Shown here: positions 52,378 through 61,455 of the stretch, in pieces
Numbering within the stretch: the first letter of the stretch is position 1
How the letters are laid out: each line of letters opens with the position of its first letter
Assembly: GCA_020632925.1 (NCBI GenBank)
Contig: JACKER010000010.1
Location: 186,001 to 250,000, forward strand
Reading direction: 5' to 3'
DNA from: Alphaproteobacteria bacterium
GTDB taxonomy: Bacteria; Myxococcota_A; UBA796; GCA-2862545
DNA length: 64,000 nucleotides
Translations under genes and position numbers: made by a program
Notes under the pieces: model-generated
The model's database searches: none
What the model was told of the DNA's origin: nothing
The model's input: the letters and a program-made list of their open reading frames with translations, nothing else

Positions 52378-52899
52378 ATGAGCTCGTCCCGATCCATGTT
52401 GCCGCTGCTGGTGGTGGCCGCCGGAGCCGCGGTCATCGTCCCCGTCATGCTCGGGACGGTGTGGAACACCTGGCGCACGCAGGTCGAAGCGCGGAACCCG
52501 ACCGAGGACGCGGTGCAGGAGGCGCTGCGCGTGCAGGCCGAGCGCGACGCGGCGCACCAGGCGGCCAAGGCGCACGAGGCGAGCAACCCCGAGCCCGTGG
52601 GCGACCCCGTCTACGACAAGGACAGCGACCGCTTGCTGCTGAACATGTTCGGCGAGTACGCGATGACCGAGGACCGCGTCGACGACGCGATGCCCGAGGA
52701 GGCCTTCCGGGTGGACGCGGTGCGGGGCGAGCAGAACCTCGCGGGCCAGCTGTTCGTGGACCTGAACCGCGACGGCCGGATCGACGAGGAGTGGACCATC
52801 CGCCCGCCGGAGGTCTTCCGCCACAGCGAGCCGCAGGGCGACGGCTTCGCCAAGCACGAGCGCTGGGAGAACCGCTGGGTCCCGGTCGAGGACCAGTGA
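52378..52899 (+). CDS. Membrane-anchored protein with EF-hand-like loop
   Basis: 173 residues. One transmembrane helix at about 8-28 (LPLLVVAAGAAVIVPVMLGT) is followed by a charged helical stretch and a C-terminal domain containing DLNRDGRIDEEW, a good calcium-binding loop of the EF-hand or dockerin type. No family was recognised. The ATG at 52378 follows GCTGGAGGACCGCG. The next gene starts one base after its stop. Confidence 0.65.
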   Translation: MSSSRSMLPLLVVAAGAAVIVPVMLGTVWNTWRTQVEARNPTEDAVQEALRVQAERDAAHQAAKAHEASNPEPVGDPVYDKDSDRLLLNMFGEYAMTEDRVDDAMPEEAFRVDAVRGEQNLAGQLFVDLNRDGRIDEEWTIRPPEVFRHSEPQGDGFAKHERWENRWVPVEDQ

Positions 52900-52900
52900 C

Positions 52901-53236
52901 GTGAGGCCGTCCGTCCGCTTCGCGCTGGTCGCCGCCGTGGTCGCCGTCGCCGGCATCACGGGCTGGTGGATCTGGGCCGAGCCCACCACGCCGCAGGCCG
53001 AGCGCCGCACGCACACGCCGCCGAACCCAGAGGATCTCCCGACGGTCGAGCGGCTGGAGGCCGAACGGAAGGCGGCCGCCGCCGAGGGTGCCGACCCGTC
53101 GGCCGAGCCCCAGACCCGCGAGCAGGTGCTCGACGACATCCAGCGCGCCGAGGAGGCGACGATGGGTGCCGCGCAGGCCGAGCGACGCCGCCGGACGCGG
53201 GAGCAGCTGCTGGACGCCCGCGCGCGCCGAGACTGA
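52901..53236 (+). CDS. Small membrane-anchored protein
   Basis: 111 residues. A hydrophobic N-terminus (VRFALVAAVVAVAGITGWWI, about 5-24) is followed by a Pro-rich segment and a highly charged Glu/Arg helix likely to be coiled coil. No family was recognised. GTG 52901 lies one base after the stop of the EF-hand-like gene, so the two form an operon and may interact. Confidence 0.6.
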   Translation: MRPSVRFALVAAVVAVAGITGWWIWAEPTTPQAERRTHTPPNPEDLPTVERLEAERKAAAAEGADPSAEPQTREQVLDDIQRAEEATMGAAQAERRRRTREQLLDARARRD

Positions 53237-53323
53237 GTCCACGGTCCGAAGTCGAGGCCTCCACGAACGTTCGTGGCTGGTGACCAGGGTGGCATTAGAC
53301 GTGGGCTGCCGATCTGGGCGCCT

Positions 53324-53404
53324 GCCCCTGCGGGGCACCGGGGCCCCTGCGGGGTCGGCCCTTCGGCCTCCGTCCGCCCTTCGGGCGGGACCGGCCTGCG
53401 GCCG
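53324..53404. repeat. Cluster of five short G+C hairpins
   Basis: Stems in order: GCCCC/GGGGC (53324-53336), CCCC/GGGG (53344-53354), GGCC/GGCC (53357-53368), CCGCCC/GGGCGG (53374-53388) and CGGCC/GGCCG (53392-53404). Loops are TGC, TGC, CTTC, TTC and TGC. It may be a REP cluster, a transcription barrier or a structured RNA. Confidence 0.65.
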
Positions 53405-53447
53405 CCCTCCGGTCCCCCTGGCGCGCGAGGCCTCCCAGGGCCTCCCA

Positions 53448-53545
53448 GGTGTCAGGACGTGGCCATTGATCATTTCTGCCCCGATGATGGGCGTTCGCCC
53501 GTACCGGGTCGACCCGAAAATCAGCAATGATCAAGTCCTGACACC
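53448..53545. repeat. REP-like element copy B with GGTGTCAGGAC inverted ends
   Basis: Ends GGTGTCAGGAC (53448-53458) and its complement (53535-53545), with TGATCATT near both ends. It shares its last 23 bases and first 14 bases with copy A (769-949) but is 83 bases shorter. It ends 83 bases before the TetR start. Confidence 0.65.
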
Positions 53546-53584
53546 TGTTGGATCGACGGCGAGAGAGAATGTATGTATGTCTTC

Positions 53585-53612
53585 TTGAAACATGTTAAGT
53601 ATGTCGTACTCT
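53585..53612 (+). promoter_or_regulatory. TetR gene promoter with AACATGTT palindrome
   Basis: TTGAAA (53585-53590), a 16-base spacer and TACTCT (53607-53612) lie in an A+T-rich patch. The perfect palindrome AACATGTT (53589-53596) overlaps the -35 box and would suit a repressor site. Confidence 0.4.
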
Positions 53613-53628
53613 GTTCTTCGGAGGCGCC

Positions 53629-54210
53629 TTGGCACGCAAGCTGGCTCAGCGCGAGTCCTACCACCACGGCAACCTGCGTCGAGCGCTCATGGACGCCGCG
53701 CTGCGCCTCGTCGCGGACGGTGGGCCCGATGCCTTCAGCATGGCCGAGGCGGCTCGGGAGGCCGGCGTCAGCTCGGGCGCGCCCTATCGCCACTTCCCCG
53801 ACCGGCGAGCGCTGCTCCGGGCCGTCGCGGACGAGGCCCAGGACCTGCTCGACCAGCGGCTCGAGGCCGGGGTCGCCGAAGCGGGTCCGGACGCCTGGGA
53901 CCGGCTCGTCGCGCTGGGGGACGCGCAGGTGTCGTTCGCGCTCTCCCACCCCGCGCACTACCGCGTGCTCTGCTCCCCGGAGTACCGAGACCCCGACGAC
54001 GAGGCGACGGCGAGCGAGGTCGAGACCAACCGCGCGCGCATGTCGACGTCGGCCACCTCCCGGGAGCACGCCACCTCGTTCGCGGCCCAGTGCGCGATCT
54101 ACGGGCTGGCCCGCATGGTGGTCGACGGGCAGCTCGGCCCCGATCTCGACGCCGACGAGGTCTCTCGCGCGCTGCGGGCGGTGCTGCTGTCGTTCCGGGG
54201 CCGCGCGTGA
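53629..54210 (+). CDS. TetR/AcrR family transcriptional regulator
   Basis: 193 residues. The helix-turn-helix covers about residues 30-58 (FSMAEAAREAGVSSGAPYRHF), and the N-terminal YHHGNLRRALMDAALRLV is typical of a TetR subgroup with a WHG-type C-terminal domain (about 85-190; DRLVALGDAQVSFALSHPAH). The TTG start at 53629 is set by GGAGG four bases upstream. The following methyltransferase gene overlaps its stop (GTGA), so it may be a target. Autoregulation is suggested by a palindrome in the promoter. Confidence 0.88.
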   Translation: MARKLAQRESYHHGNLRRALMDAALRLVADGGPDAFSMAEAAREAGVSSGAPYRHFPDRRALLRAVADEAQDLLDQRLEAGVAEAGPDAWDRLVALGDAQVSFALSHPAHYRVLCSPEYRDPDDEATASEVETNRARMSTSATSREHATSFAAQCAIYGLARMVVDGQLGPDLDADEVSRALRAVLLSFRGRA

Positions 54211-55367
54211 GCCAGGAGCGGTTCCTCGCCGCCGTGCGCGAGGCGGCGGCGGACGGCAGCCTGCGCAAGCTCGTGCTGGCGGCGCCCACGGGCGAGGGCG
54301 TGCGCAAGGTGGAGGTCCGGCCGGTGGTGCTCGCGCGTGGGCCCACCTGGCAGGTCGTCGAGCGGCGCCCCGGCGGCGACCGCACCTCGCACGAGGACGA
54401 CGACGCCCTGCTGCGGCGCGTGTCCGAGGCGCTCGGCACCGCCTTCCGCTCGGGCCACCTGTACACCGACGAGCGCAGTCTGCAGCTCGAGTGGCGCAAG
54501 GGCACCGCGCGCCTGTCCTCGGGGCCGCCCGCTGAGGTCGCCTCGAGCGGCGCGCACGACCGCGCGCGCCAGCGGGCCGCGAGCCTCGATCCGCGCTGGC
54601 TCACCGCCCTCGGCGTGCTCGACGAGCGAGGCAAGGTGCGGCGCGGGATGGAGGCCAAGCACCGCCAGATCCACCGCTTCGTCGAGGTCCTGCACCACCA
54701 CCTCGCGGGGCTCACGCCACGGCGCGAGGGCGAGCCCGTCCTGGTGGACATCGGGTGCGGCAAGGGCCTGCTCACCTTCGCGGCCTGGGAGGCCCTGCGC
54801 AGCCTCGGGTTCCCGCACCCCCGGGTGATCGGCGTCGAGCTGCGGCCGGAGCTCGCGGCCAAGGTCGAGGCCGTGGCGCGGGAGCTGGGCTGCGAGGGGC
54901 TGAGCTTCGTCGGCGGCACCGCGGACACGCTCGAGGTGGCGCCGGACGTGGTGATCGCGCTGCACGCCTGCGACACCGCCACCGACGAGGCGCTCGCGCT
55001 CGCCGTGAGCCGCGGAGCCCAGGTCATCGTCGCCGCCCCGTGCTGCCACAAGCAGCTCCGACCGCAGCTCGCCGCACCCGCCGCGCTCGGCCCCGTGCTC
55101 CGCCACGGCATCCTCAAGACCCGTGAGGCCGATCTCGTCACCGACGCGCTGCGCGCCGCGCTCCTCGAGGCGGTGGGGTTCGAGGCCAGGGTGTTCGAGT
55201 TCGTGTCGACCGAGCACACCGACCGCAACCTCATGATCGCCGCCACCCGCCGCTCCGCCCCCCGACCGGGGGCCGAGGAGGAGGCGCGCGCGCTGGCCGC
55301 CTTCTACGGCGTCGAGGAGCAGGAGCTCGCGACGCGCCTCGGTGTGCCGTTGATCGCGCGGACGTGA
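54207..55367 (+). CDS. Class I SAM-dependent methyltransferase (Methyltransf_32 family)
   Basis: 386 residues. An unassigned N-terminal domain (about 1-150) precedes the Rossmann methyltransferase: LVDIGCGKGLLTFAAWEAL as motif I (about 178-196), VIGVELRPEL, then VVIALHACDTATDEALALAV and VIVAAPCCHKQLRPQL, which are signatures of the METTL25/RRNAD1-like Methyltransf_32 family. The target is unknown; RNA or a small molecule are both possible. GTG 54207 overlaps the TetR stop by four bases. Confidence 0.85.
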   Translation: MSQERFLAAVREAAADGSLRKLVLAAPTGEGVRKVEVRPVVLARGPTWQVVERRPGGDRTSHEDDDALLRRVSEALGTAFRSGHLYTDERSLQLEWRKGTARLSSGPPAEVASSGAHDRARQRAASLDPRWLTALGVLDERGKVRRGMEAKHRQIHRFVEVLHHHLAGLTPRREGEPVLVDIGCGKGLLTFAAWEALRSLGFPHPRVIGVELRPELAAKVEAVARELGCEGLSFVGGTADTLEVAPDVVIALHACDTATDEALALAVSRGAQVIVAAPCCHKQLRPQLAAPAALGPVLRHGILKTREADLVTDALRAALLEAVGFEARVFEFVSTEHTDRNLMIAATRRSAPRPGAEEEARALAAFYGVEEQELATRLGVPLIART

Positions 55368-55369
55368 AG

Positions 55370-55406
55370 GGGGTGTCCGTCCACCGACCTCGATGATCGA
55401 CACCCC
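55370..55406. terminator. Bidirectional stem between convergent genes
   Basis: GGGGTGTC (55370-55377) pairs perfectly with GACACCCC (55399-55406). It fills the gap between stops at 55367 and 55408. There is no T tract, so it is a weak intrinsic terminator at best. Confidence 0.35.
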
Positions 55407-55407
55407 A

Positions 55408-56271
55408 TCATTCGGTGAAGGTGCACCCGAAGCTACCATCGGTGGTGGGCACTTGAAATGGGTAGTTCACGCTCCATCCGGCAATATCAGGCTGGTGCCC
55501 GATCAGGAGCACCCGACCAGCGGGCAGGCTCTTGTCCAGCAGATCATGCAGGAGCGTCCTGGCGCTGGCGCGATCCGACACCAGCGTCACCTCGCGCGTC
55601 CCTCTGGGTGGCCGGATACGTCGTCCGTCCTCCCAATCCTCGGGGTGTGATTCCACGCTGTTGAGCGCGTTCATCTCCGGCGACCCGAATTCGATGGATA
55701 CTCCCTCCAGGTAGGTCGCTGGGTGAGCGATGGCGACGGCCGCCGCCACCTCCCACTCCTCCAGGATCACTCGAAACAGGTCCGCTGGCTCGCCCGTTCG
55801 CGTCGGGAGCTGAATCGTCATGTCCAGCACGGACGAGTAGGGTCGGTAGGCCCCGTCCTCCTTCAACACCTCGAACGGAACGACGTCGACGCGGTCTTCG
55901 AACGTCACCACGCGATAGTGGGCGTCCACGCCGGCCGAGGCGTTCCACTGTTCCACGATCGTACGCATCGCTCCTTCCGGAGTCGCGTCGGCTGGAAATG
56001 TGGCCACCAGGGGACGGGTGCTCCAGCGCTTCAGCCGTCCACCGCCCAGCCTGGGCTTCACCGGGACCCAGACCCATCCTGCACCCTCGACTGCCCGGGG
56101 CACTTCTTCGAAGTCGATGAGCGCCTCAGTTCGCCGACCCATCGCCAATACTGCCCCGAGCATCCCGGTCTTTGGACACTCCAAGTGCACCGTGGAGGTG
56201 TGCGGGCTCGAATCCGACGCCACTGCGGACGGAGAAATGGCCGCGGCGACGAAGAGCGCCGGTAGGTGCAT
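55408..56271 (-). CDS. Secreted protein of unknown function, atypical composition
   Basis: 287 residues. A signal peptide (MHLPALFVAAAISPSAVASD) suggests export by Sec and signal peptidase I cleavage. The mature protein is mixed alpha/beta with two cysteines near the ends (HLECPKTG and SFGCTFTE) that could pair. No family was recognised. Codons ending in A or T are much more frequent here than in neighbouring genes (for example CCA TTT CAA), which suggests recent acquisition. The ATG at 56271 follows GGAGGCAAC. It is convergent with the methyltransferase. Confidence 0.65.
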   Translation of the reverse strand: MHLPALFVAAAISPSAVASDSSPHTSTVHLECPKTGMLGAVLAMGRRTEALIDFEEVPRAVEGAGWVWVPVKPRLGGGRLKRWSTRPLVATFPADATPEGAMRTIVEQWNASAGVDAHYRVVTFEDRVDVVPFEVLKEDGAYRPYSSVLDMTIQLPTRTGEPADLFRVILEEWEVAAAVAIAHPATYLEGVSIEFGSPEMNALNSVESHPEDWEDGRRIRPPRGTREVTLVSDRASARTLLHDLLDKSLPAGRVLLIGHQPDIAGWSVNYPFQVPTTDGSFGCTFTE

Positions 56272-56309
56272 GTTGCCTCCACGGCTCCGAACGGGGCTTC
56301 GACATCGTA

Positions 56310-56984
56310 TCAGCGCGGCGCGCCGTAGATCCGCTCGAGCGTCGTCGTGGGGACGCCGGCACGGAAGGCCAGCGGAAACATCGTCATCGCCAGCAGGCTG
56401 CGGACCGGTCGCGCCCGGAAGCGACGGGCGGAGACGCGGAGCGGCGGGTCGGTGACGACCACGCGCCCGAGCCGCCAGAGGCGCCGCGAGAGGTCGACGT
56501 CCTCGAAGAGGTGAAGTCCCGGGTCGAACCCACCCACGCGGTCGAACGCCTCCCGCCGCACGAACAGGCCCTGGTCGCCGTAGGGGAGCCGGGTGTAGCT
56601 CTGACGCAGATCGGCGAGGAGCAGCCGCCGATCGGTCGCGTCGTCGACGGTGCGCGTGTGGAAGGCGCCCGCCACCACCTCCGGGTCCGCGAGCACCGCG
56701 TGCAGCGCCTCCAGCGCCGCCGGCTCGGGGCGGACATCGGCGTGCAGGAACCACAGCACGTCGGTGCGCGCGACCGCCGCGCCCGCGTTCATCTGCGAAG
56801 CGCGGCCACGTGCGGCCCGGAGGACGGTGGCACCTCGCTCCGCGGCCAGCGCCAGCGTCCCGTCGCTGCTGCCGCCGTCCACGACCACCACCGGGAGCCC
56901 GAGCCCCACCAGGTGGTCGACGCAGGCGGCGATGCGACCGGACTCGTCGAGGGCGGGGACGATGGCGGTGACCGTGAGCGGCAC
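56310..56984 (-). CDS. Family 2 glycosyltransferase, TIGR04283-like
   Basis: 224 residues. Motifs include VTAIVPALDESGRIAACVDH, VVVVDGGSSDGTLALAAERG, then RGRASQMNAGAAVARTDVLW, FLHADVRPEP with the metal-binding HAD, and YGDQGLFVRREAFDRVGGFD with LFEDVDLSRRL. This set matches TIGR04283, a group often called arsenosugar biosynthesis glycosyltransferase; no arsenic genes are near, so the substrate is open. The GTG at 56984 follows GGGGGTCAC. It is divergent from the hydrogenase operon across 31 bases. Confidence 0.85.
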   Translation of the reverse strand: MPLTVTAIVPALDESGRIAACVDHLVGLGLPVVVVDGGSSDGTLALAAERGATVLRAARGRASQMNAGAAVARTDVLWFLHADVRPEPAALEALHAVLADPEVVAGAFHTRTVDDATDRRLLLADLRQSYTRLPYGDQGLFVRREAFDRVGGFDPGLHLFEDVDLSRRLWRLGRVVVTDPPLRVSARRFRARPVRSLLAMTMFPLAFRAGVPTTTLERIYGAPR

Positions 56985-57002
56985 GTGACCCCCATCATCG
57001 GC

Positions 57003-57008
57003 TACGCT
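57003..57008 (+). promoter_or_regulatory. TANNNT -10 box of the hydrogenase operon
   Basis: TACGCT ends seven bases before ATG 57016 (spacer GCGCGCC) with no ribosome site, so the operon may start as a leaderless message. No clear -35 element is visible, which would fit activator-dependent control. Confidence 0.4.
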
Positions 57009-57015
57009 GCGCGCC

Positions 57016-58115
<1,100 letters not shown>

Positions 58116-58119
<4 letters not shown>

Positions 58120-58574
58120 GCACCGAGGAGGTCCGCGCGGCGCTGGCCGCCCACCCGTTCTGCCAGGGGCTGCCCGAAGCCGCACTCGACACGCTCGCGG
58201 GGCACGCCCGCCTGCAGGTGCTCGCGGAGGGCCTGACGCTGTTCGAGGCCGGCGAGCGCTCGCACGCGAGCTGGCTGATCCGCGAGGGGCGCGTGGGCAT
58301 CGCGCTGCACGAGCTCGAGGTCGTGGAGACGGTCGAGGCCGGCGAGCTGCTCGGGTGGTCCTGGTTGATCGGGCAGTGGCAGTGGCACGCCGACGCGCGC
58401 GCGCTGACCGAGGTCCACGCCATCCGCCTCGACGGCGACGCGCTGGCCGAGCGCTGCCGCGCCGAGCCTTCGCTGGGCTTCGAGCTCGCGCGCCGGGCCC
58501 TGCGGGCGGCCACGGGGCGGCTCGAGCGCTCCCGCCTCCAGGCCCACGACGTCTTCCGGGTGAGGGGCGCGTGA
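58116..58574 (+). CDS. Stand-alone cyclic-nucleotide-binding-like protein of the hydrogenase operon
   Basis: 152 residues, all of it a CNB-like beta roll: LQVLAEGLTLFEAGERSHAS at the start, then AGELLGWSWLIGQWQWHADARAL in the place of the phosphate cassette. The usual Arg of that cassette (PRAA) is replaced by an aromatic-rich sequence, so it may not bind cAMP. There is no DNA-binding domain, unlike CRP. GTG 58116 overlaps the beta stop and the gamma start overlaps this stop (GTGA at both ends), so it is produced in step with the enzyme and is probably a regulatory or assembly partner. Confidence 0.75.
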
Positions 58575-59392
58575 ACGACCCCTGGGTGCCCGTGCCGATG
58601 ACCATCCGCTCCCGCCGCCAGGAGACGTCGGACACGGTCACCTTCGAGCTCGACGCGAGCGCCGCACCCGTCCGCTTCCGGCCCGGGCAGTTCACGATGC
58701 TCTGGCGCTACGGCCTGGGCGAGGTCGCGATCAGCGTCAGCGGGGATCCGCGGGAGCCCGAGCGGCTGGTCCACACGATCCGCGCCGTGGGTGCGGTGAC
58801 CCGGCCGATCACGCAGCTCCGCCCCGGCGACGTGCTCGGCGTGCGCGGCCCCTTCGGGCGCCCCTGGCCGGTCGACGAGGCCGAGGGCTCCGACGTCGTG
58901 CTGGTGGCCGGCGGGCTCGGCATGGCCCCCCTGCGCCCGGCGTGGCTGCACCTGCTCGCGAACCGCGAGCGCTACGGGCGGGTGTTGCTGCTCGTGGGCG
59001 CGCGCACCCCCGCCGACCTGCTCTTCCCCGACCAGCTCGGCGCATGGCGAGCGCGCTTCGACACCGAGGTACAGGTGACGGTGGACCGGGCGGACGCCGG
59101 CTGGCGCGGCCCGATCGGCGTGGTCACGCGGCTGCTGGAGCGCGCGGGGCTCGATCCGGCGCGCACCCGGGTGATGACCTGCGGTCCGGAGGTGATGATG
59201 AAGTTCGTGGCGCGCGAGGCGCTGCGCCAGGGCATCCCCGCCGATCGGATCGCGGTGTCCATGGAGCGCAACATGCAGTGCGCCATCGGGGTGTGTGGTC
59301 ACTGCCAGTGGGGCGCCGACTTCGTGTGCCGGGACGGCCCTGTGTTCGGCTGGGATCGCGTCGGCGCGCGGTTCGCCGTGGCGGGGGTCTAG
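58571..59392 (+). CDS. hydG: [NiFe] hydrogenase gamma subunit (FAD/NAD(P)-binding)
   Basis: 273 residues of the ferredoxin-NADP reductase type. The FAD domain has RPGQFTMLWRYGLGEVAISVS; the nucleotide domain has VVLVAGGLGMAPLRPAWLHL and VMTCGPEVMMKFVAREAL. The C-terminal cysteine motif CAIGVCGHCQ plus a later Cys binds a [2Fe-2S] cluster, as in sulfhydrogenase gamma and dihydroorotate dehydrogenase B. It exchanges electrons with NAD(P)H. GTG 58571 overlaps the preceding stop. Confidence 0.9.
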   Translation: MNDPWVPVPMTIRSRRQETSDTVTFELDASAAPVRFRPGQFTMLWRYGLGEVAISVSGDPREPERLVHTIRAVGAVTRPITQLRPGDVLGVRGPFGRPWPVDEAEGSDVVLVAGGLGMAPLRPAWLHLLANRERYGRVLLLVGARTPADLLFPDQLGAWRARFDTEVQVTVDRADAGWRGPIGVVTRLLERAGLDPARTRVMTCGPEVMMKFVAREALRQGIPADRIAVSMERNMQCAIGVCGHCQWGADFVCRDGPVFGWDRVGARFAVAGV

Positions 59393-60160
59393 GTGCGGCT
59401 CGCGGTCCACAAGTTCGCGTCCTGCGACGGCTGTCAGCTCTCGGTGCTCGACTGCGAGGACGAGCTCCTCACGATCGTCGAGGCCGTGGAGATCGCGTAC
59501 TTCCCCGAGGCCAGCTCGCGCATGGACGACGGCCCCTGGGACTGCTCGCTGGTCGAGGGCTCGATCACCACCGCGCACGACGCGGAGCGCATCCAGGAGG
59601 TCCGCCGCAAGTCGAAGCGTCTGGTGACCATCGGCGCCTGCGCGACGGCGGGCGGCATCCAGGCCCTGCGCAACCTCGGCGACGTCGAGGCCTGGCGCGC
59701 GGTGGTCTACGCGCGGCCCGAGTACGTCGCGACCCTCGCCACCAGTACCGCCATCGCCGACCACGTGCCCGTGGACTTCGAGCTGCGCGGCTGCCCGGTG
59801 GACAAGCACCAGCTGCTCGAGGTGCTCCTGGCGATGCTGCACGACCGCCGCCCCGCCATCCCGCGCGAGAGCGTGTGCGCCGACTGCCGGCGGGCGGGCC
59901 AGGTGTGCGTCACCGTCGCGAAGGGTGTCCCGTGCCTGGGGCCGGCGACCCAGGCGGGCTGCGGCGCGCTGTGCCCCGGGTACCACCGCGGCTGCTACGG
60001 GTGCTTCGGTCCGTCGGATCACCCGAACGCGCCGGCGCTCTCCCGCGTGTGGCAGGCGCACGGCGCCGACCGGGACACCATCGTGGCCGCGCTGCGGACG
60101 TTCAACACCGCGGCCCCCGCCTTCGACGCGGAGGCGAAGCGCCTCGAGGAGGACCGTTGA
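59393..60160 (+). CDS. hydD: [NiFe] hydrogenase small (delta) subunit
   Basis: 255 residues. The proximal-cluster cysteines are C11 and C14 in KFASCDGCQLSVLD, with TIGACATAGGIQ and ELRGCPVDKHQL supplying others. A C-terminal Cys-rich part (VCADCRRAGQVC, GCGALCPGYHRGCYGCFG) binds further clusters. It passes electrons from the NiFe site to beta. The start is GTG, directly after the TAG of the gamma gene. Confidence 0.92.
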   Translation: MRLAVHKFASCDGCQLSVLDCEDELLTIVEAVEIAYFPEASSRMDDGPWDCSLVEGSITTAHDAERIQEVRRKSKRLVTIGACATAGGIQALRNLGDVEAWRAVVYARPEYVATLATSTAIADHVPVDFELRGCPVDKHQLLEVLLAMLHDRRPAIPRESVCADCRRAGQVCVTVAKGVPCLGPATQAGCGALCPGYHRGCYGCFGPSDHPNAPALSRVWQAHGADRDTIVAALRTFNTAAPAFDAEAKRLEEDR

Positions 60161-61455
60161 GCGAGGAGGAGCGGACCATCCACGTGGGCTACCTCTCGCG
60201 GGTCGAGGGCGAGGGCGCCCTGCACCTCGCGTGGAAGGGCGAGGAGCTCGTGGACCTGCGCCTGCGCATCTTCGAGCCCCCGCGCTTCTTCGAGGGTCTG
60301 CTCCGCGGACGGATGGCCACGGAGGCCGCCGACATCACCGCTCGCATCTGCGGCATCTGCCCGGTGGCGTACCAGACGAGCGCCTGCGTGGCGGTGGAGG
60401 ACGCCTTCGGGGTGACCCTCCCCCCTCACCTGCTCGCGATGCGCCGCGCGCTCTACTGCGGGGAGTGGATCGAGAGCCACGTGCTCCACATGCTGATGTT
60501 GCACACGCCGGACTTCCTCGGCGTCCCCGACGCGATGGGCGTGGCGCGCCTGAACCGGGACATGGTGCAGGCCGGGCTGCGGGTGAAGAAGGCCGGCAAC
60601 GCGCTCGTGGCGGCCCTGGGCGGTCGCGAGATCCACCCGATCAACGTCAAGGTGGGCGGCTTCTGGCGCCTGCCGCGCCGCGACGAGCTCGACCGGGTGC
60701 GCGAACAGCTCGTGGCGGCCCGCCCCGAGGCCCTGGCGATGGTCCGCTGGATGGGGACCTTCGACTTCCCGGAGCTCGACCGGGACGTGCCGCTCGTCGC
60801 GCTCCGGCCCGCCGACACCTACCCGTTCTTCGAGGGGGACCTGGGCACCACCACGGGCCTCACGATCGACGTCCACCAGTGGTCGGATCACTTCGCCGAG
60901 GAGCACGTCGAGCGCTCGACCGCGCTGCACTGTCGCCTCCACGGTCAGCCGTACCTGACCGGTCCCCTCGCCCGGTTCGCGTTGAACCGCGACCGACTCC
61001 CCGACGACCTGCGCGCGCTGGCGGACGAGCTCGGGCTCGAGGCGGGCGTCGTCCGCCCGTTCCGGTCGATCCTCGTGCGCGGCGTCGAGGTGCTGTACGC
61101 GATCGACGAGGCGCTCCGCCTGCTCGACGGGTTCCCGGTCCACCTCGAGCCCTCGGTTCCGGTCACGCCGCGCGCGGGCGTCGGCTGGGGCGCGTCGGAG
61201 GCGCCGCGCGGCACGCTCGTCCACCGCTACGAGATCGACGGCGACGGGCGGATCGTGAGCGCCGTCATCACGCCGCCCACCAGCCAGAACCAGCTCGCGA
61301 TCGAGGCCGATCTCCGCGAGCTGGCGCCGGAGCTGCGGTCGCTCGACGAGGACGCGGCGCGGCACCGCGCGGAGATGGCCATCCGCAACCACGACCCGTG
61401 CATCAGCTGCTCGACGCACTTCCTCACGCTCGAGCGGGTGATCGAGCCCGCCTGA
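60157..61455 (+). CDS. hydA: [NiFe] hydrogenase large (alpha) subunit
   Basis: 432 residues. The catalytic NiFe site is held by C65 and C68 (RICGICPVAYQ) and C415 and C418 (DPCISCSTH). Cleavage after H421 would remove an 11-residue tail, so it needs the protease encoded next. The RICGICPVAYQ form and the neighbouring NAD(P) subunit point to group 3b, a cytoplasmic bidirectional enzyme. The TTG start at 60157 overlaps the delta stop (TTGA) and follows GAGGAGG. It is probably active, since every metal ligand is present. Confidence 0.95.
   Translation: MSEEERTIHVGYLSRVEGEGALHLAWKGEELVDLRLRIFEPPRFFEGLLRGRMATEAADITARICGICPVAYQTSACVAVEDAFGVTLPPHLLAMRRALYCGEWIESHVLHMLMLHTPDFLGVPDAMGVARLNRDMVQAGLRVKKAGNALVAALGGREIHPINVKVGGFWRLPRRDELDRVREQLVAARPEALAMVRWMGTFDFPELDRDVPLVALRPADTYPFFEGDLGTTTGLTIDVHQWSDHFAEEHVERSTALHCRLHGQPYLTGPLARFALNRDRLPDDLRALADELGLEAGVVRPFRSILVRGVEVLYAIDEALRLLDGFPVHLEPSVPVTPRAGVGWGASEAPRGTLVHRYEIDGDGRIVSAVITPPTSQNQLAIEADLRELAPELRSLDEDAARHRAEMAIRNHDPCISCSTHFLTLERVIEPA

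Larger units (their letters stand above)
53237..53628. other. Intergenic region: hairpin cluster, REP-like copy and TetR promoter
   Basis: 392 bases without a gene. From left to right: a spacer, five short hairpins (53324-53404), REP-like copy B (53448-53545) and an A+T-rich promoter segment (53560-53612). Confidence 0.7.

Noticed and set aside
56310..56984. Arsenosugar biosynthesis function for the glycosyltransferase
   Set aside because: The subfamily name suggests it, but no radical SAM or arsenic genes are nearby.
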